From the NCBI GenBank assembly GCA_022824025.1, contig JAJEBF010000019.1, positions 1-64,000 of the forward strand: DNA of 64,000 bases. The letters run 5' to 3'. Under the pieces are notes generated by a model that did not search any database, had not been told where the DNA came from, and saw only the letters and a program-made list of their open reading frames with translations. Made by a program: the position numbers and the translations under genes. Source of the stretch: Caldilineaceae bacterium (GTDB lineage: Bacteria; Chloroflexota; Anaerolineae; Caldilineales; Caldilineaceae). Below, piece by piece: positions 8,437-16,577 of this stretch; positions within the stretch are counted from its first letter, which is position 1; every line of letters begins with the position of its first letter.

Positions 8437-9707
8437 TGGGGCGTTCTGGGTGGACGGCCGCAGTCGTCATCATGTTGGTGGCGCTATTCACGCGCAACAG
8501 CCTGATCTTTACGATGGGGGTGATTCTCGGGCTGTTGGGCCTGGTGATCTGGCTGTGGAGCCGGTACAGTCTTTCCGAAGTGACGTACCGGAGGCGGTTC
8601 GGCGTCGATCACCTTTATTTCGGCGAAGAGACCGAGCTGTACCTGGAGATAACCAACGCCAAACCCTTGCCGCTGGCCTGGCTACGCTGTGAGGATGATA
8701 TCCCCAATGCTCTCAAACTGGACCCGGACGAGCGGTCGAGGCATTATCAGCCGACGCGCCGCATCCTTGTCAACCTCTTTTCACTCGGCATCTACCAGAG
8801 AGTGACGCGCCGCTACCGCGTCACCGGCACGCAACGCGGCGCGTGGCGGTTTGGGCCGGTGCAGTTGATTTGCGGCGACATCTTCGGATTCCGCAGTCTG
8901 TTCAGAGAGTATACGGAAACGATTCTCCTTCTTGTCTATCCCCGCCTGTATACGTTGCCTGAGCTCGGACTGGATGCGCGCCACCCATTCGGCGACTATT
9001 TGAGCCGCAACCGGCTGATCGAAGATCCGCTGCGGATTAGCGGCGTACGCGAGTATGTTCCGGGCGACAATTTTCGGCACATTCACTGGAAGGCGACCGC
9101 CCGCCGGCAGGATTTGCAGACAAAGCTGTTTGAGCCGTCCGCCTCCCGTCCGCTGGGAATTTTCATCAACATCCGCACTTTCAATCACCGGTTCGAAGGA
9201 GTGGACCCGGCCTTGCGGGAATTCGCGATCAGCGCCGGCGCGTCGATTGCGCGCTGGGCGCAGATGCGGGGTGAGGCGTTCGGCGTGTTCGCCAACAGCA
9301 TGATGTATGCCGGGCAGAGGGTGCGCATTTTGCCGGCAGCCCACCCGCGGCAATTGAGAAGCGTGCTGGAGGCGCTGGCATACTGTGTTGGCGTGCCGCA
9401 CACGACGATTGAGCGGGTGCTGCTGCAGGAGGCCGATCGTCTGCAAAACGGCACTTCGATCATCGTGATCAGCGCAACCTTGTCTGAGAGCCTGCGCAGA
9501 GTCCTCATCGATTTGCAGCGTCGCGGTTTTGAGGTCACGCTTCTTGGCATTGGCAATCTGACCCCTGAAAGAGCCATTCCCGGCGTCTCCTTTCAGCGCC
9601 TGTCCCAGAAGGTCGTGGAAGAGCTGACGGCAGAGGCGGAACAGGAAGTTCCGGAGGCGCCGGAACAGGAGATTCCGGAAGCGCCGGCGCCCGTCCCGGC
9701 GGGTTAG
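8436..9707 (+). CDS. DUF58 domain protein, MoxR partner
   Basis: 423 residues. Two hydrophobic helices at the N-terminus (about 8-22 and 27-45) anchor it to the membrane. The DUF58 signature is clear around REYVPGDNFRHIHWKATAR followed by KLFEP, leading into a von Willebrand-A-like fold. A repetitive Glu/Pro/Ala tail ends the protein. In known gene pairs MoxR remodels or activates such proteins at the membrane, often for envelope or stress functions. Overlaps the MoxR gene by one base; a DUF4129 gene follows 99 bases later. Confidence 0.88.
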   Translation: MGRSGWTAAVVIMLVALFTRNSLIFTMGVILGLLGLVIWLWSRYSLSEVTYRRRFGVDHLYFGEETELYLEITNAKPLPLAWLRCEDDIPNALKLDPDERSRHYQPTRRILVNLFSLGIYQRVTRRYRVTGTQRGAWRFGPVQLICGDIFGFRSLFREYTETILLLVYPRLYTLPELGLDARHPFGDYLSRNRLIEDPLRISGVREYVPGDNFRHIHWKATARRQDLQTKLFEPSASRPLGIFINIRTFNHRFEGVDPALREFAISAGASIARWAQMRGEAFGVFANSMMYAGQRVRILPAAHPRQLRSVLEALAYCVGVPHTTIERVLLQEADRLQNGTSIIVISATLSESLRRVLIDLQRRGFEVTLLGIGNLTPERAIPGVSFQRLSQKVVEELTAEAEQEVPEAPEQEIPEAPAPVPAG

Positions 9708-9806
9708 AGGGCTGGCAGAAAGAAGCGTCGAGCCTGGTGGGCTGCCCCTACAAAATCAGTTGCGTATGGATTCTCATCTCTTGATAGTGGAATCAACAGG
9801 CTTAGG

Positions 9807-11399
9807 ATGAATTCGTCGATCTCGGCGCCCTGGCGCCACTCGGAGTGGAATGGTGTCGACGGCATGCTGCTGCCTGCCCTGGTCGGTGTCATGCGGTTGT
9901 GCTGGATTTGGCCGTGGATGCTGATGTTGCAGGGATTCCTGTCGCCATCGCTGGGCGCGCCGCTGATGACGCCCTGGATGATCATCGGCCTTCCGGTTGC
10001 CAGCTTTACTTTTGCCCGCTGGAGCATGCCGACGCTGGCGGAACGACGCAACTATCGCAGGGCAAACGATATCAGACGGCAGATCGCCACAGTGGGCATT
10101 GCAGCGATCCTGATCCTGTTCTGGCTGCGGTTCTTGAGGCCGGAATACTGGCTGGTGGACCTGCGCTGGCTGATCGCCGCGGGGTATGAGCTGATCTACT
10201 GGAATGCCGAACCCATTGAAGTTCCCGGCGCGGTACTCTTCCTGTTGTTTGGAATCTTCCTGTGGCTACGAGGCGCGCTGGACGGCCAGGGCCAGTACCG
10301 GCACGACGAGATTTGGCGGGCGTTTCTCTCTGGCGTGGCGGCCTTCGCGCTTTTCGCCTGGCTGATTCCGAAAGGTCTTCAGGGCAGCAACCCAGGCGCC
10401 GCGCTCAATCCTTTTGCCGCGGCCGGGGGCCAACTGTCCAATCCCGTCGGACTGTTGTTGATCTTTGCGGCCGCGGGGCTTGCGGGGATGGGGGTCGCGA
10501 ACCTCGGCAAGTCTGGCGGGTGGCGACGCCGCGCGCACGTGGGCAAGCTGCGGCCCAATCGCGGCTGGATGGTCGGCATCGGGGTAACGATTGGTGTGAT
10601 GCTGGGCATGGCGCTGCTGATCGGGTTGTTCCTGCAGCCGGAGGACGCGGCCATCCTATGGAAGGCGCTGGGATATGTCTGGCAGGGGGTTAGCACCGTA
10701 CTGATCTGGATCATCACGGTGGTTGCCTACCCATTCTTCCTGGCGCTCGAATGGCTGATACGCCTTCTGCAAAGCCTCTTCGGAGACCGCCGGCAGGAGA
10801 CGGAGCGGACAGAATTTGCCCAGCAGCCCACGCCGGAACCGCTCCCTGAGCCGCCGGAAAGGGCCGTCGAGGCGGTGCCGGAACCTTTCCGCTGGATCGC
10901 GCTGCTCATCTTCGCGGCCGGCGTCTTTGTCCTGTTCATGCTCGTCCTGCGCCAGCTGCGAAGCCGGCCGGAAGAGGAGAGCGACGAGGTTCGGGAGTCG
11001 GTCTTGACGGCCAGTTTGTTACAGGCGCAACTGGCGGACCTGTGGGGGCGGCTGCGGTCGCGGTTCGGGCCTGCCCCGGAGGAGCCGGACCCGTACCTGT
11101 CGTTGGAGGGAGAGACCGATACACGCCGTCTGATTCGGGCGATTTACCAGCGCCTGCTGGCGGCCGCCCATATCCGCAATGCCCCGCGTTTGCAGAGTGA
11201 AACGCCCAGCCGCTACGGGGGCCGCCTCACGGGGGAACCCGGCTTTGGGGGGCCGCCTGTGGGGACGATCACGTCGGCCTATACGGAAGCGCGCTACGGC
11301 GATGAGCCGCCGAGCCAGGACACCGCCGCGGCGGCAGAAAGAGCATGGCAGGAGATCGAGTCCGCGTTAATCCCGGACGAGACGGAAGACGAGACCTAA
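9807..11399 (+). CDS. Multi-pass membrane protein with C-terminal DUF4129 domain
   Basis: 530 residues with about eight or nine predicted membrane segments, for example TVGIAAILILFWLRFL, VLFLLFGIFLWL, LLLIFAAAGLAGMG and WIALLIFAAGVFVLFMLVL. A Pro/Glu-rich linker precedes the last segment. The cytoplasmic C-terminus fits DUF4129 (IRAIYQRLLAAAH, then SRYGGRL and a helix rich in Ala/Glu). In related genomes this domain closes MoxR-DUF58-transglutaminase cassettes; here no transglutaminase domain is visible. It is probably the membrane component of the MoxR system. Biochemical role unknown. Confidence 0.75.
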   Translation: MNSSISAPWRHSEWNGVDGMLLPALVGVMRLCWIWPWMLMLQGFLSPSLGAPLMTPWMIIGLPVASFTFARWSMPTLAERRNYRRANDIRRQIATVGIAAILILFWLRFLRPEYWLVDLRWLIAAGYELIYWNAEPIEVPGAVLFLLFGIFLWLRGALDGQGQYRHDEIWRAFLSGVAAFALFAWLIPKGLQGSNPGAALNPFAAAGGQLSNPVGLLLIFAAAGLAGMGVANLGKSGGWRRRAHVGKLRPNRGWMVGIGVTIGVMLGMALLIGLFLQPEDAAILWKALGYVWQGVSTVLIWIITVVAYPFFLALEWLIRLLQSLFGDRRQETERTEFAQQPTPEPLPEPPERAVEAVPEPFRWIALLIFAAGVFVLFMLVLRQLRSRPEEESDEVRESVLTASLLQAQLADLWGRLRSRFGPAPEEPDPYLSLEGETDTRRLIRAIYQRLLAAAHIRNAPRLQSETPSRYGGRLTGEPGFGGPPVGTITSAYTEARYGDEPPSQDTAAAAERAWQEIESALIPDETEDET

Positions 11400-11454
11400 G
11401 CAGATTGCAGATCCTTCAATTGTCTAATTCATTTGCTATTGCGGAGAATGTCAG

Positions 11455-13005
11455 ATGAACGGCGCTCAGTCTTTGATTCGTACACTCTACGACGCCGGCG
11501 TGGACACCTGTTTCATGAATCCCGGCACGTCGGAGATGCACTTTGTGGCCGCCCTGGACACCGTGCCTGAGATGACGTCGGTTCTTTGTCTGTTCGAAGG
11601 CGTTGCCACCGGTTGCGCTGACGGCTACGCCCGCATGTCGGGGAAACCGGCCGCGACACTCCTGCACACCGGCCCTGGGTTGGGCAACGGGATCTCCAAT
11701 CTGCATAACGGACGCAAGGCCCATTCGCCTATCGTCAACATCGTGGGAGACCACGCCACCTATCACCTGAAGTATGACGCGCCGCTCACCTGCGACATCG
11801 AAGGGTTGGCGCGGCCGGTTTCGGGGTGGGTGCGCACGTCGGCCCACGCCCGCAGCGTGGCTGAAGACGGGGCCGCGGCCGTTGCCGCCGCCCGGACGCC
11901 GCCGGGCCAGGTGGCTACGCTGATCCTGCCCGCAGATACGGCTTGGGGCGAGGCGGAGGGCCCGGCCCCGCCCAGGAACGCGCCGCCGATGGCCGCGGCG
12001 CCGGAGGAGCGAATCGCCGCCATTGCAGAGCTGCTGCGCCGGGGAGAGGAAACAGTCATCCTGGTGGGCGACCAGGTGATGCGCAGCGCAGGGGTCAGCG
12101 GACTCGCCTGCCGGATTGCCGCGGGGGCCAACGCCCGCGTCGTGGGCAATCGTGCGGCCGCGCGGGTGTCGCGGGGCGCGGGCCGTCCTGTCCTGGCCCG
12201 CCTGCCGTATCCGGTCGATCAGGCGATCGCGCTGCTAGCCGGGGCCCGCCACGTCGTCCTGGCGGGGGCGAAGGATCCTGTCGGATTCTTCGCCTACCCT
12301 GACCGCCCCAGCCGCCTTGCGCCCCCGGACGCGGAGATTCATTTGCTCGCCGCCGAGGATGAGGATGTAGCCGCCGCGCTGGACGCGCTGAGCGAAGAGT
12401 TGGGCGCGCCGGCCGCGCCGCCCGCCGATGCGCCACTGGAACGGCCTCCTCTACCCACAGGCGCGCTCACGCAGGAGAAAGTTTGGACGGCTCTGTGCGC
12501 GCTGATGCCGGAGAATGCGATCGTCGCCGACGAGTCGGTCACGAGCGGGCGGCAGGCCTACCCGCTTACGGAGACCGCGCCGCCGCATGACTGGCTTCAC
12601 GTTACAGGGGGGTCCATCGGCCAGGGCCTGCCGGCGGCTACGGGAGCTGCCGTGGCCTGTCCCGACAGGCAGGTATTCGGGATGGAAGGGGACGGATCCG
12701 GCATGTACACGTTGCAGGCGTTGTGGACGCAAGCGCGAGAATCTCTGAACGTCGTGAACGTCATCTTTGCCAACCACAGCTACCGTATTCTGCAGAGCGA
12801 ACTGCTAAACGTCGGAGGCGAGGCAGAACCCGGGCCGCATGCTCAGGCGATGATGCGTCTTGATTCGCCGGAGTTGGACTGGCGCTCCCTCTCAGAGGGA
12901 ATGGGGGTGCCGGCCGTTCGCGCGGAGAACGCTGAAGCTTTCACCGATGCGCTCCGCCGGGGAATCGAAGAGCCGGGACCTTTCCTGATTGAAGCAGTGG
13001 TCTGA
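11455..13005 (+). CDS. Thiamine-pyrophosphate enzyme, acetolactate synthase-like
   Basis: 516 residues with all three TPP-enzyme domains. The N-terminal domain has the proton-relay glutamate in CLFEGVATGCADGYAR; the C-terminal domain has the cofactor motif GDGSGMYTLQAL with VIFANHSYRIL downstream. It is shorter than biosynthetic acetohydroxyacid synthase and lacks a neighbouring regulatory subunit, so a catabolic decarboxylase (benzoylformate or phosphonopyruvate type) is as likely as acetolactate synthesis. It starts 55 bases after the DUF4129 gene and is followed by the tRNA nucleotidyltransferase gene; there is no obvious pathway link to either. Confidence 0.83.
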   Translation: MNGAQSLIRTLYDAGVDTCFMNPGTSEMHFVAALDTVPEMTSVLCLFEGVATGCADGYARMSGKPAATLLHTGPGLGNGISNLHNGRKAHSPIVNIVGDHATYHLKYDAPLTCDIEGLARPVSGWVRTSAHARSVAEDGAAAVAAARTPPGQVATLILPADTAWGEAEGPAPPRNAPPMAAAPEERIAAIAELLRRGEETVILVGDQVMRSAGVSGLACRIAAGANARVVGNRAAARVSRGAGRPVLARLPYPVDQAIALLAGARHVVLAGAKDPVGFFAYPDRPSRLAPPDAEIHLLAAEDEDVAAALDALSEELGAPAAPPADAPLERPPLPTGALTQEKVWTALCALMPENAIVADESVTSGRQAYPLTETAPPHDWLHVTGGSIGQGLPAATGAAVACPDRQVFGMEGDGSGMYTLQALWTQARESLNVVNVIFANHSYRILQSELLNVGGEAEPGPHAQAMMRLDSPELDWRSLSEGMGVPAVRAENAEAFTDALRRGIEEPGPFLIEAVV

Positions 13006-13066
13006 CGGCAAACAGACTGCGGGATGCCCCCGCCCTTGAACACGACGCCAGTCCCCTTTAGCGGCC

Positions 13067-14707
13067 ATGCTCTCCATCGCTTCCGACCAGCCAGTTGAAG
13101 AAGCCATCGCGCAGGTCCTTTCCGCTTTCATGGGTGAGCGGGCGCAGGTCTACATTGTGGGCGGCGCGGTCCGGGATCATCTGTTGGGCCTTTCCTCGAT
13201 ACCGGGTTGGACACATGCGGCCGCCGCAGAACCCTCCGGCGGCTCCTTCACTTTTCCTGAACAGACGCGAAGCGCGACAACGGACCTGGACCTGGTTCTC
13301 GAGGGTCCCGTCCTGCCGCTGGCAAGGCAGGTGGCGGACCGGCTCGGCTGGGCCTACTACCCCCTGGACAAGGGAAGGGATGTGGCGCGGCTCATTGGAA
13401 AGGCTGCGGACGGCCAGCGGATTGAATGTGATGCCGCAGCCTTGCGAGGCGACCTGAGGACTGATCTGCTGGCGCGTGATTTCACCGCCAATGCGCTGGC
13501 GCTGGCGCTGGCGGCGGACAATTCGCCCAAGCTGATCGACACTTGCGACGGCATCGGGGACATACGCGCCCGGCGTCTGCGGCGTATTTCCCGTGACAGT
13601 CTACGCGCCGACCCGATCCGGCTGCTGCGCGCGGCTCGTTTGGCGGCTCAGTTGGCGTTTGCGATTGAAGACGGGACGCGGGCGCAGATCGGTGACTGCG
13701 CGGAGACTGTTCTGTCTGTCAGCGCTGAGCGTGTGCGGTATGAGCTGTGGAAGCTGCTGGACTGTGTCCGCCCCGACGAAGGCATCAGAGAGCTGAATGC
13801 GCTCGGGCTGCTGGTCCATCTGTTGCCTGAGGTCGAGGCGCTGCAAGGCGTGACCCAGTCTCCGCGGCACCACCTGGACGCCTATGAGCACAGCCTGTTG
13901 GCGGCGCGCTACGCGGCAGAACTGCGGGACTGGCTGCGTGGAGGCCCTGCGACGGAAGAGGATGCGCTGACAGAGACGCTGGAGCCGTGGGCAGAGCCGC
14001 TGCGCGCCCACTTTTCCAGCGAGATCGCGGCTGGCCGCGACCGCGCGGGGTGGCTTGCGTGGCATGCGCTGCTTCATGATACGGGCAAGGCGGACGGGCC
14101 CGGTTCAGATTCGCGCCAAGTAGACGAGCGGCGGGGCAACGCCGGCCACCAGGCTTTGAGCGCCCGGTTGGCCGGCCGTCGCGTCGAGAGTCTCCGTTTC
14201 AGCAGGCGCGAGGTTCTCCTTGCGGAACGGGTGGCCTCAATGCACAACGTCCCTCGCAGGATGGTCAGGAAGCTCCCTCAAAATGTGGAACGGATTGGCG
14301 CGCGGGCGGCCTTCCGGTTTTTCAGCGACGCGGGCAGCGTTGTAGCAGGCCATCAGTTTGCGGCCGGTCTTCGGTCGGCGGGGATGCCCCCTCCTCCGGA
14401 CGGCCTGGATGTCATCGTTCAAGCGATCTCGGACCTGCAGGCGACCGGATTGGCGCGCGGGCCAGAGTGGGCGCGCTTCCTGAAGGGGATTGAGGGGCTG
14501 TTTTCCTATGCGTTCACGCTGCGAACGGAACAGGGCGAACCGTTGGTAGACGGTCACCAGGTGATGGAGAGTTTGGGACTGAGGCCGGGGCCGCAGGTGG
14601 GCGCCATCATGCGGGAACTGGCGGAAGCGCAGGCTGCGGGCACCGTGTCGAGCGCGGACGAAGCCCTTGCGCTGGCGGAAGAGTTGATGGCCAAAGGGGT
14701 GGCGTAG
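13067..14707 (+). CDS. cca: CCA-adding tRNA nucleotidyltransferase / poly(A) polymerase family with HD domain
   Basis: 546 residues. The nucleotidyltransferase head shows YIVGGAVRDHLLG and the catalytic acidic pair in TTDLDLVLEG. The RNA-binding segment reads SLRADPIRLLRAARLA. A C-terminal HD hydrolase-like domain is visible in DAYEHSLLAARYA and WHALLHDTGKADG. The protein is class II of the polymerase beta superfamily and adds or repairs the CCA end of tRNAs; poly(A) polymerase activity cannot be excluded. An insertion of about 25 residues separates the GGxVRD motif from the DxD motif (residues 45-65). No close functional neighbour. Confidence 0.88.
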   Translation: MLSIASDQPVEEAIAQVLSAFMGERAQVYIVGGAVRDHLLGLSSIPGWTHAAAAEPSGGSFTFPEQTRSATTDLDLVLEGPVLPLARQVADRLGWAYYPLDKGRDVARLIGKAADGQRIECDAAALRGDLRTDLLARDFTANALALALAADNSPKLIDTCDGIGDIRARRLRRISRDSLRADPIRLLRAARLAAQLAFAIEDGTRAQIGDCAETVLSVSAERVRYELWKLLDCVRPDEGIRELNALGLLVHLLPEVEALQGVTQSPRHHLDAYEHSLLAARYAAELRDWLRGGPATEEDALTETLEPWAEPLRAHFSSEIAAGRDRAGWLAWHALLHDTGKADGPGSDSRQVDERRGNAGHQALSARLAGRRVESLRFSRREVLLAERVASMHNVPRRMVRKLPQNVERIGARAAFRFFSDAGSVVAGHQFAAGLRSAGMPPPPDGLDVIVQAISDLQATGLARGPEWARFLKGIEGLFSYAFTLRTEQGEPLVDGHQVMESLGLRPGPQVGAIMRELAEAQAAGTVSSADEALALAEELMAKGVA

Positions 14708-14778
14708 GTTACGGCGAAGGACGTAAATGGACAGCCGCTTCCTGAAGGACGGAGTTGGCTGCCGGCGCGGCCCGGGGG

Positions 14779-15867
14779 TCAGGCCCCGTTGTATGCCGCC
14801 GCCCGATCGAGGCGGGCCTGCGCGGCCCCCCTTTCGATGGTCCGCCGGGCGCGTTCAATGCCATCCGGAACGCTGCGAACCAGATCGAACAGAGACAGAA
14901 TGACGCCGACGGTGAGGCAGACCTGTTCGGCCGCGTCACTATCCGTTGAGGCGAGAACGGCTGCGTTGAGAGCCGCGTGGCCGGCGGCGTCTGCGGGCCC
15001 GGGCACGCGCACGCGTCCGGTATGGCCCAGCGCAACCGGATCCAGGATCAGGTCGTCTGCCGGGTCTTCGGCGAAGACATGGGATTTGCGCCCGACGGCC
15101 ATTTCGATGGAACCTTCTTCGCCCTGGACGATAAAGCTGCGTTTGGCTCCGGTCTGGACGGCGCGCAGGCGTTCGATGTAGTTTCCGTGGAAGAACCCGC
15201 TGACCTGGTAGGGCGCATTGGCCGGGTTGAGGAGCTTCTCCACACTGTTCAGCACTGTTCGCAGGCCGAACTGGCGCCGCAGGGGCAGGAGCGCATGCCA
15301 TTGGGGCGCGAATCGGGCGGCGGACAGGTAACCGACGCCGACGGATTCCAACATGCGCTCCACAGCCTCAGGCGCCAAGTCGTCGGCGATCCCCATCTCC
15401 CGCAGGACGGGCCCCGGCCCGATTCCGGCCTTGGTGGGTACCCCCTCATCGCCATGGAGGAGGACCGGCATCCCGGCTTCAGCGAGAATGAGGGCGATGG
15501 CCGGCGCCAGCTGGGCGGTCTTTTCTTTGCCGTCGTAGGGCACAGCCAGATCGAGCAACCCATCCACCCCGGGGCGGATCTGCTTGATGGTTTCCGTCCT
15601 CAGCAGTTCAGTGAAGCCCCGGACCTCATCCACGGCTTCCCCTTTTACTCTTTGCGTTACAAGAAACGCGCCGGCCTGCGCGGCAGAGCAGTCTTGCTGG
15701 ACGATCTGACGCAGGGCTTCGACTGACTCCTCGTAGGTGAGGTCGCGCTTGAGCTTCTCACCGCGCCCGACCGCCTGAATGAAAGGGATGAAGGGGCCGG
15801 GATCCCGGTCGGATTCATAGATTGAAGGGCTTGCTGTGCTTGAGGCCGGCATTGGGTCGGTCTTCAC
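14779..15867 (-). CDS. Anthranilate phosphoribosyltransferase-like protein (TrpD/TrpD2 family)
   Basis: 362 residues. The N-terminal helical domain (GEKLKRDLTYEESVEALR) and the C-terminal alpha/beta domain are those of glycosyltransferase family 3. The PRPP loop of true TrpD (GTGGD) is not present; the matching region reads PYDGKEKTAQLAP. The later segment GVPTKAGIGPGPVL is closer to TrpD2/YbiB-like proteins than to tryptophan enzymes. No other trp genes are nearby. It is the last gene of the leftward sulfite reductase operon. GTG is the likely start. Tryptophan synthesis is therefore doubtful; its role beside a siroheme enzyme is unknown. Confidence 0.75.
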   Translation of the reverse strand: MKTDPMPASSTASPSIYESDRDPGPFIPFIQAVGRGEKLKRDLTYEESVEALRQIVQQDCSAAQAGAFLVTQRVKGEAVDEVRGFTELLRTETIKQIRPGVDGLLDLAVPYDGKEKTAQLAPAIALILAEAGMPVLLHGDEGVPTKAGIGPGPVLREMGIADDLAPEAVERMLESVGVGYLSAARFAPQWHALLPLRRQFGLRTVLNSVEKLLNPANAPYQVSGFFHGNYIERLRAVQTGAKRSFIVQGEEGSIEMAVGRKSHVFAEDPADDLILDPVALGHTGRVRVPGPADAAGHAALNAAVLASTDSDAAEQVCLTVGVILSLFDLVRSVPDGIERARRTIERGAAQARLDRAAAYNGA

Positions 15868-15900
15868 CGCCTGGGGGGATAGGTGAACAGATGAATCGGG

Positions 15901-16506
15901 TCAGTTGCCCGTACCGAGTTGGCTGAGGAGGGTGTCAACGTCGGGAGCGGAGGGCGCGCGCAGCTCGAAAGTCAGTGGCTCGCGGGCGTCGTTGTCAACG
16001 CGGGCGACGGTGGCGTCGGCGCCGAAGAGCGCGGCGAGACTGTCGGACAGTTGGGCCTCAGCGGACGCGGCTGTGTTGACGCCGTCCCCGTTGGAGGCCG
16101 CGTTGGGGTAGTTAAGCCTATCCAGCAGGACGATGGTGGCTCCGTCAGTGCGCAGCTTGAGTTTTCCCTGCAGCTCTACGTCGCTTTCGGTCAGCTTCAC
16201 GCCGTTTAGCGCCTGGGACAGTGTCGTGTCCAGCGCATTTGAGAGATCGGCGCCGAGGTCCCGTTTGCGGACGTAGAGCAGGCCGGGCTTGCCGTCGGTG
16301 AAGTCGATCACATAGTCGGCCTCATGGCCGACGAGAAGAATCGCGGGCCCGTCCAGGATGTGCTTGTAGTCGGCAACGTCGAGAAGGAGCTCGTTGGGGA
16401 CGACGTCTTCCCGAATCCAGCGGTGGAAGACGGGGATAAAGGACTCGGCGTCGACGGAGAGCTCTTCGAAATAGAATTTAACGCTCAGGCGATGTGGCGT
16501 AATCAT
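15901..16506 (-). CDS. Conserved-looking protein of unknown function in the reductase operon
   Basis: About 201 residues starting MITPHRLS; the start at 16506 is chosen because GGAGCAATTG lies before it (an in-frame ATG exists at 16539). I do not recognise a family. The N-terminal 90 residues look folded (VKFYFEEL, FIPVFHRWIRE, ILLVGHEADYVIDF), the rest is rich in Ala, Asp and Ser. No membrane segment, no signal peptide, no metal motif. It sits 71 bases after the nitrite/sulfite reductase gene and 33 bases before the TrpD-like gene, so it is probably made with the reductase and may act as an accessory or assembly factor. Confidence 0.7.
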   Translation of the reverse strand: MITPHRLSVKFYFEELSVDAESFIPVFHRWIREDVVPNELLLDVADYKHILDGPAILLVGHEADYVIDFTDGKPGLLYVRKRDLGADLSNALDTTLSQALNGVKLTESDVELQGKLKLRTDGATIVLLDRLNYPNAASNGDGVNTAASAEAQLSDSLAALFGADATVARVDNDAREPLTFELRAPSAPDVDTLLSQLGTGN

Positions 16507-16577
16507 CAATTGCTCCAGCGGCAGTGGTGCGCGGGGCATCGGCTGCGGCGGGCGCCGCCGCAGCCGACGAACCGCGA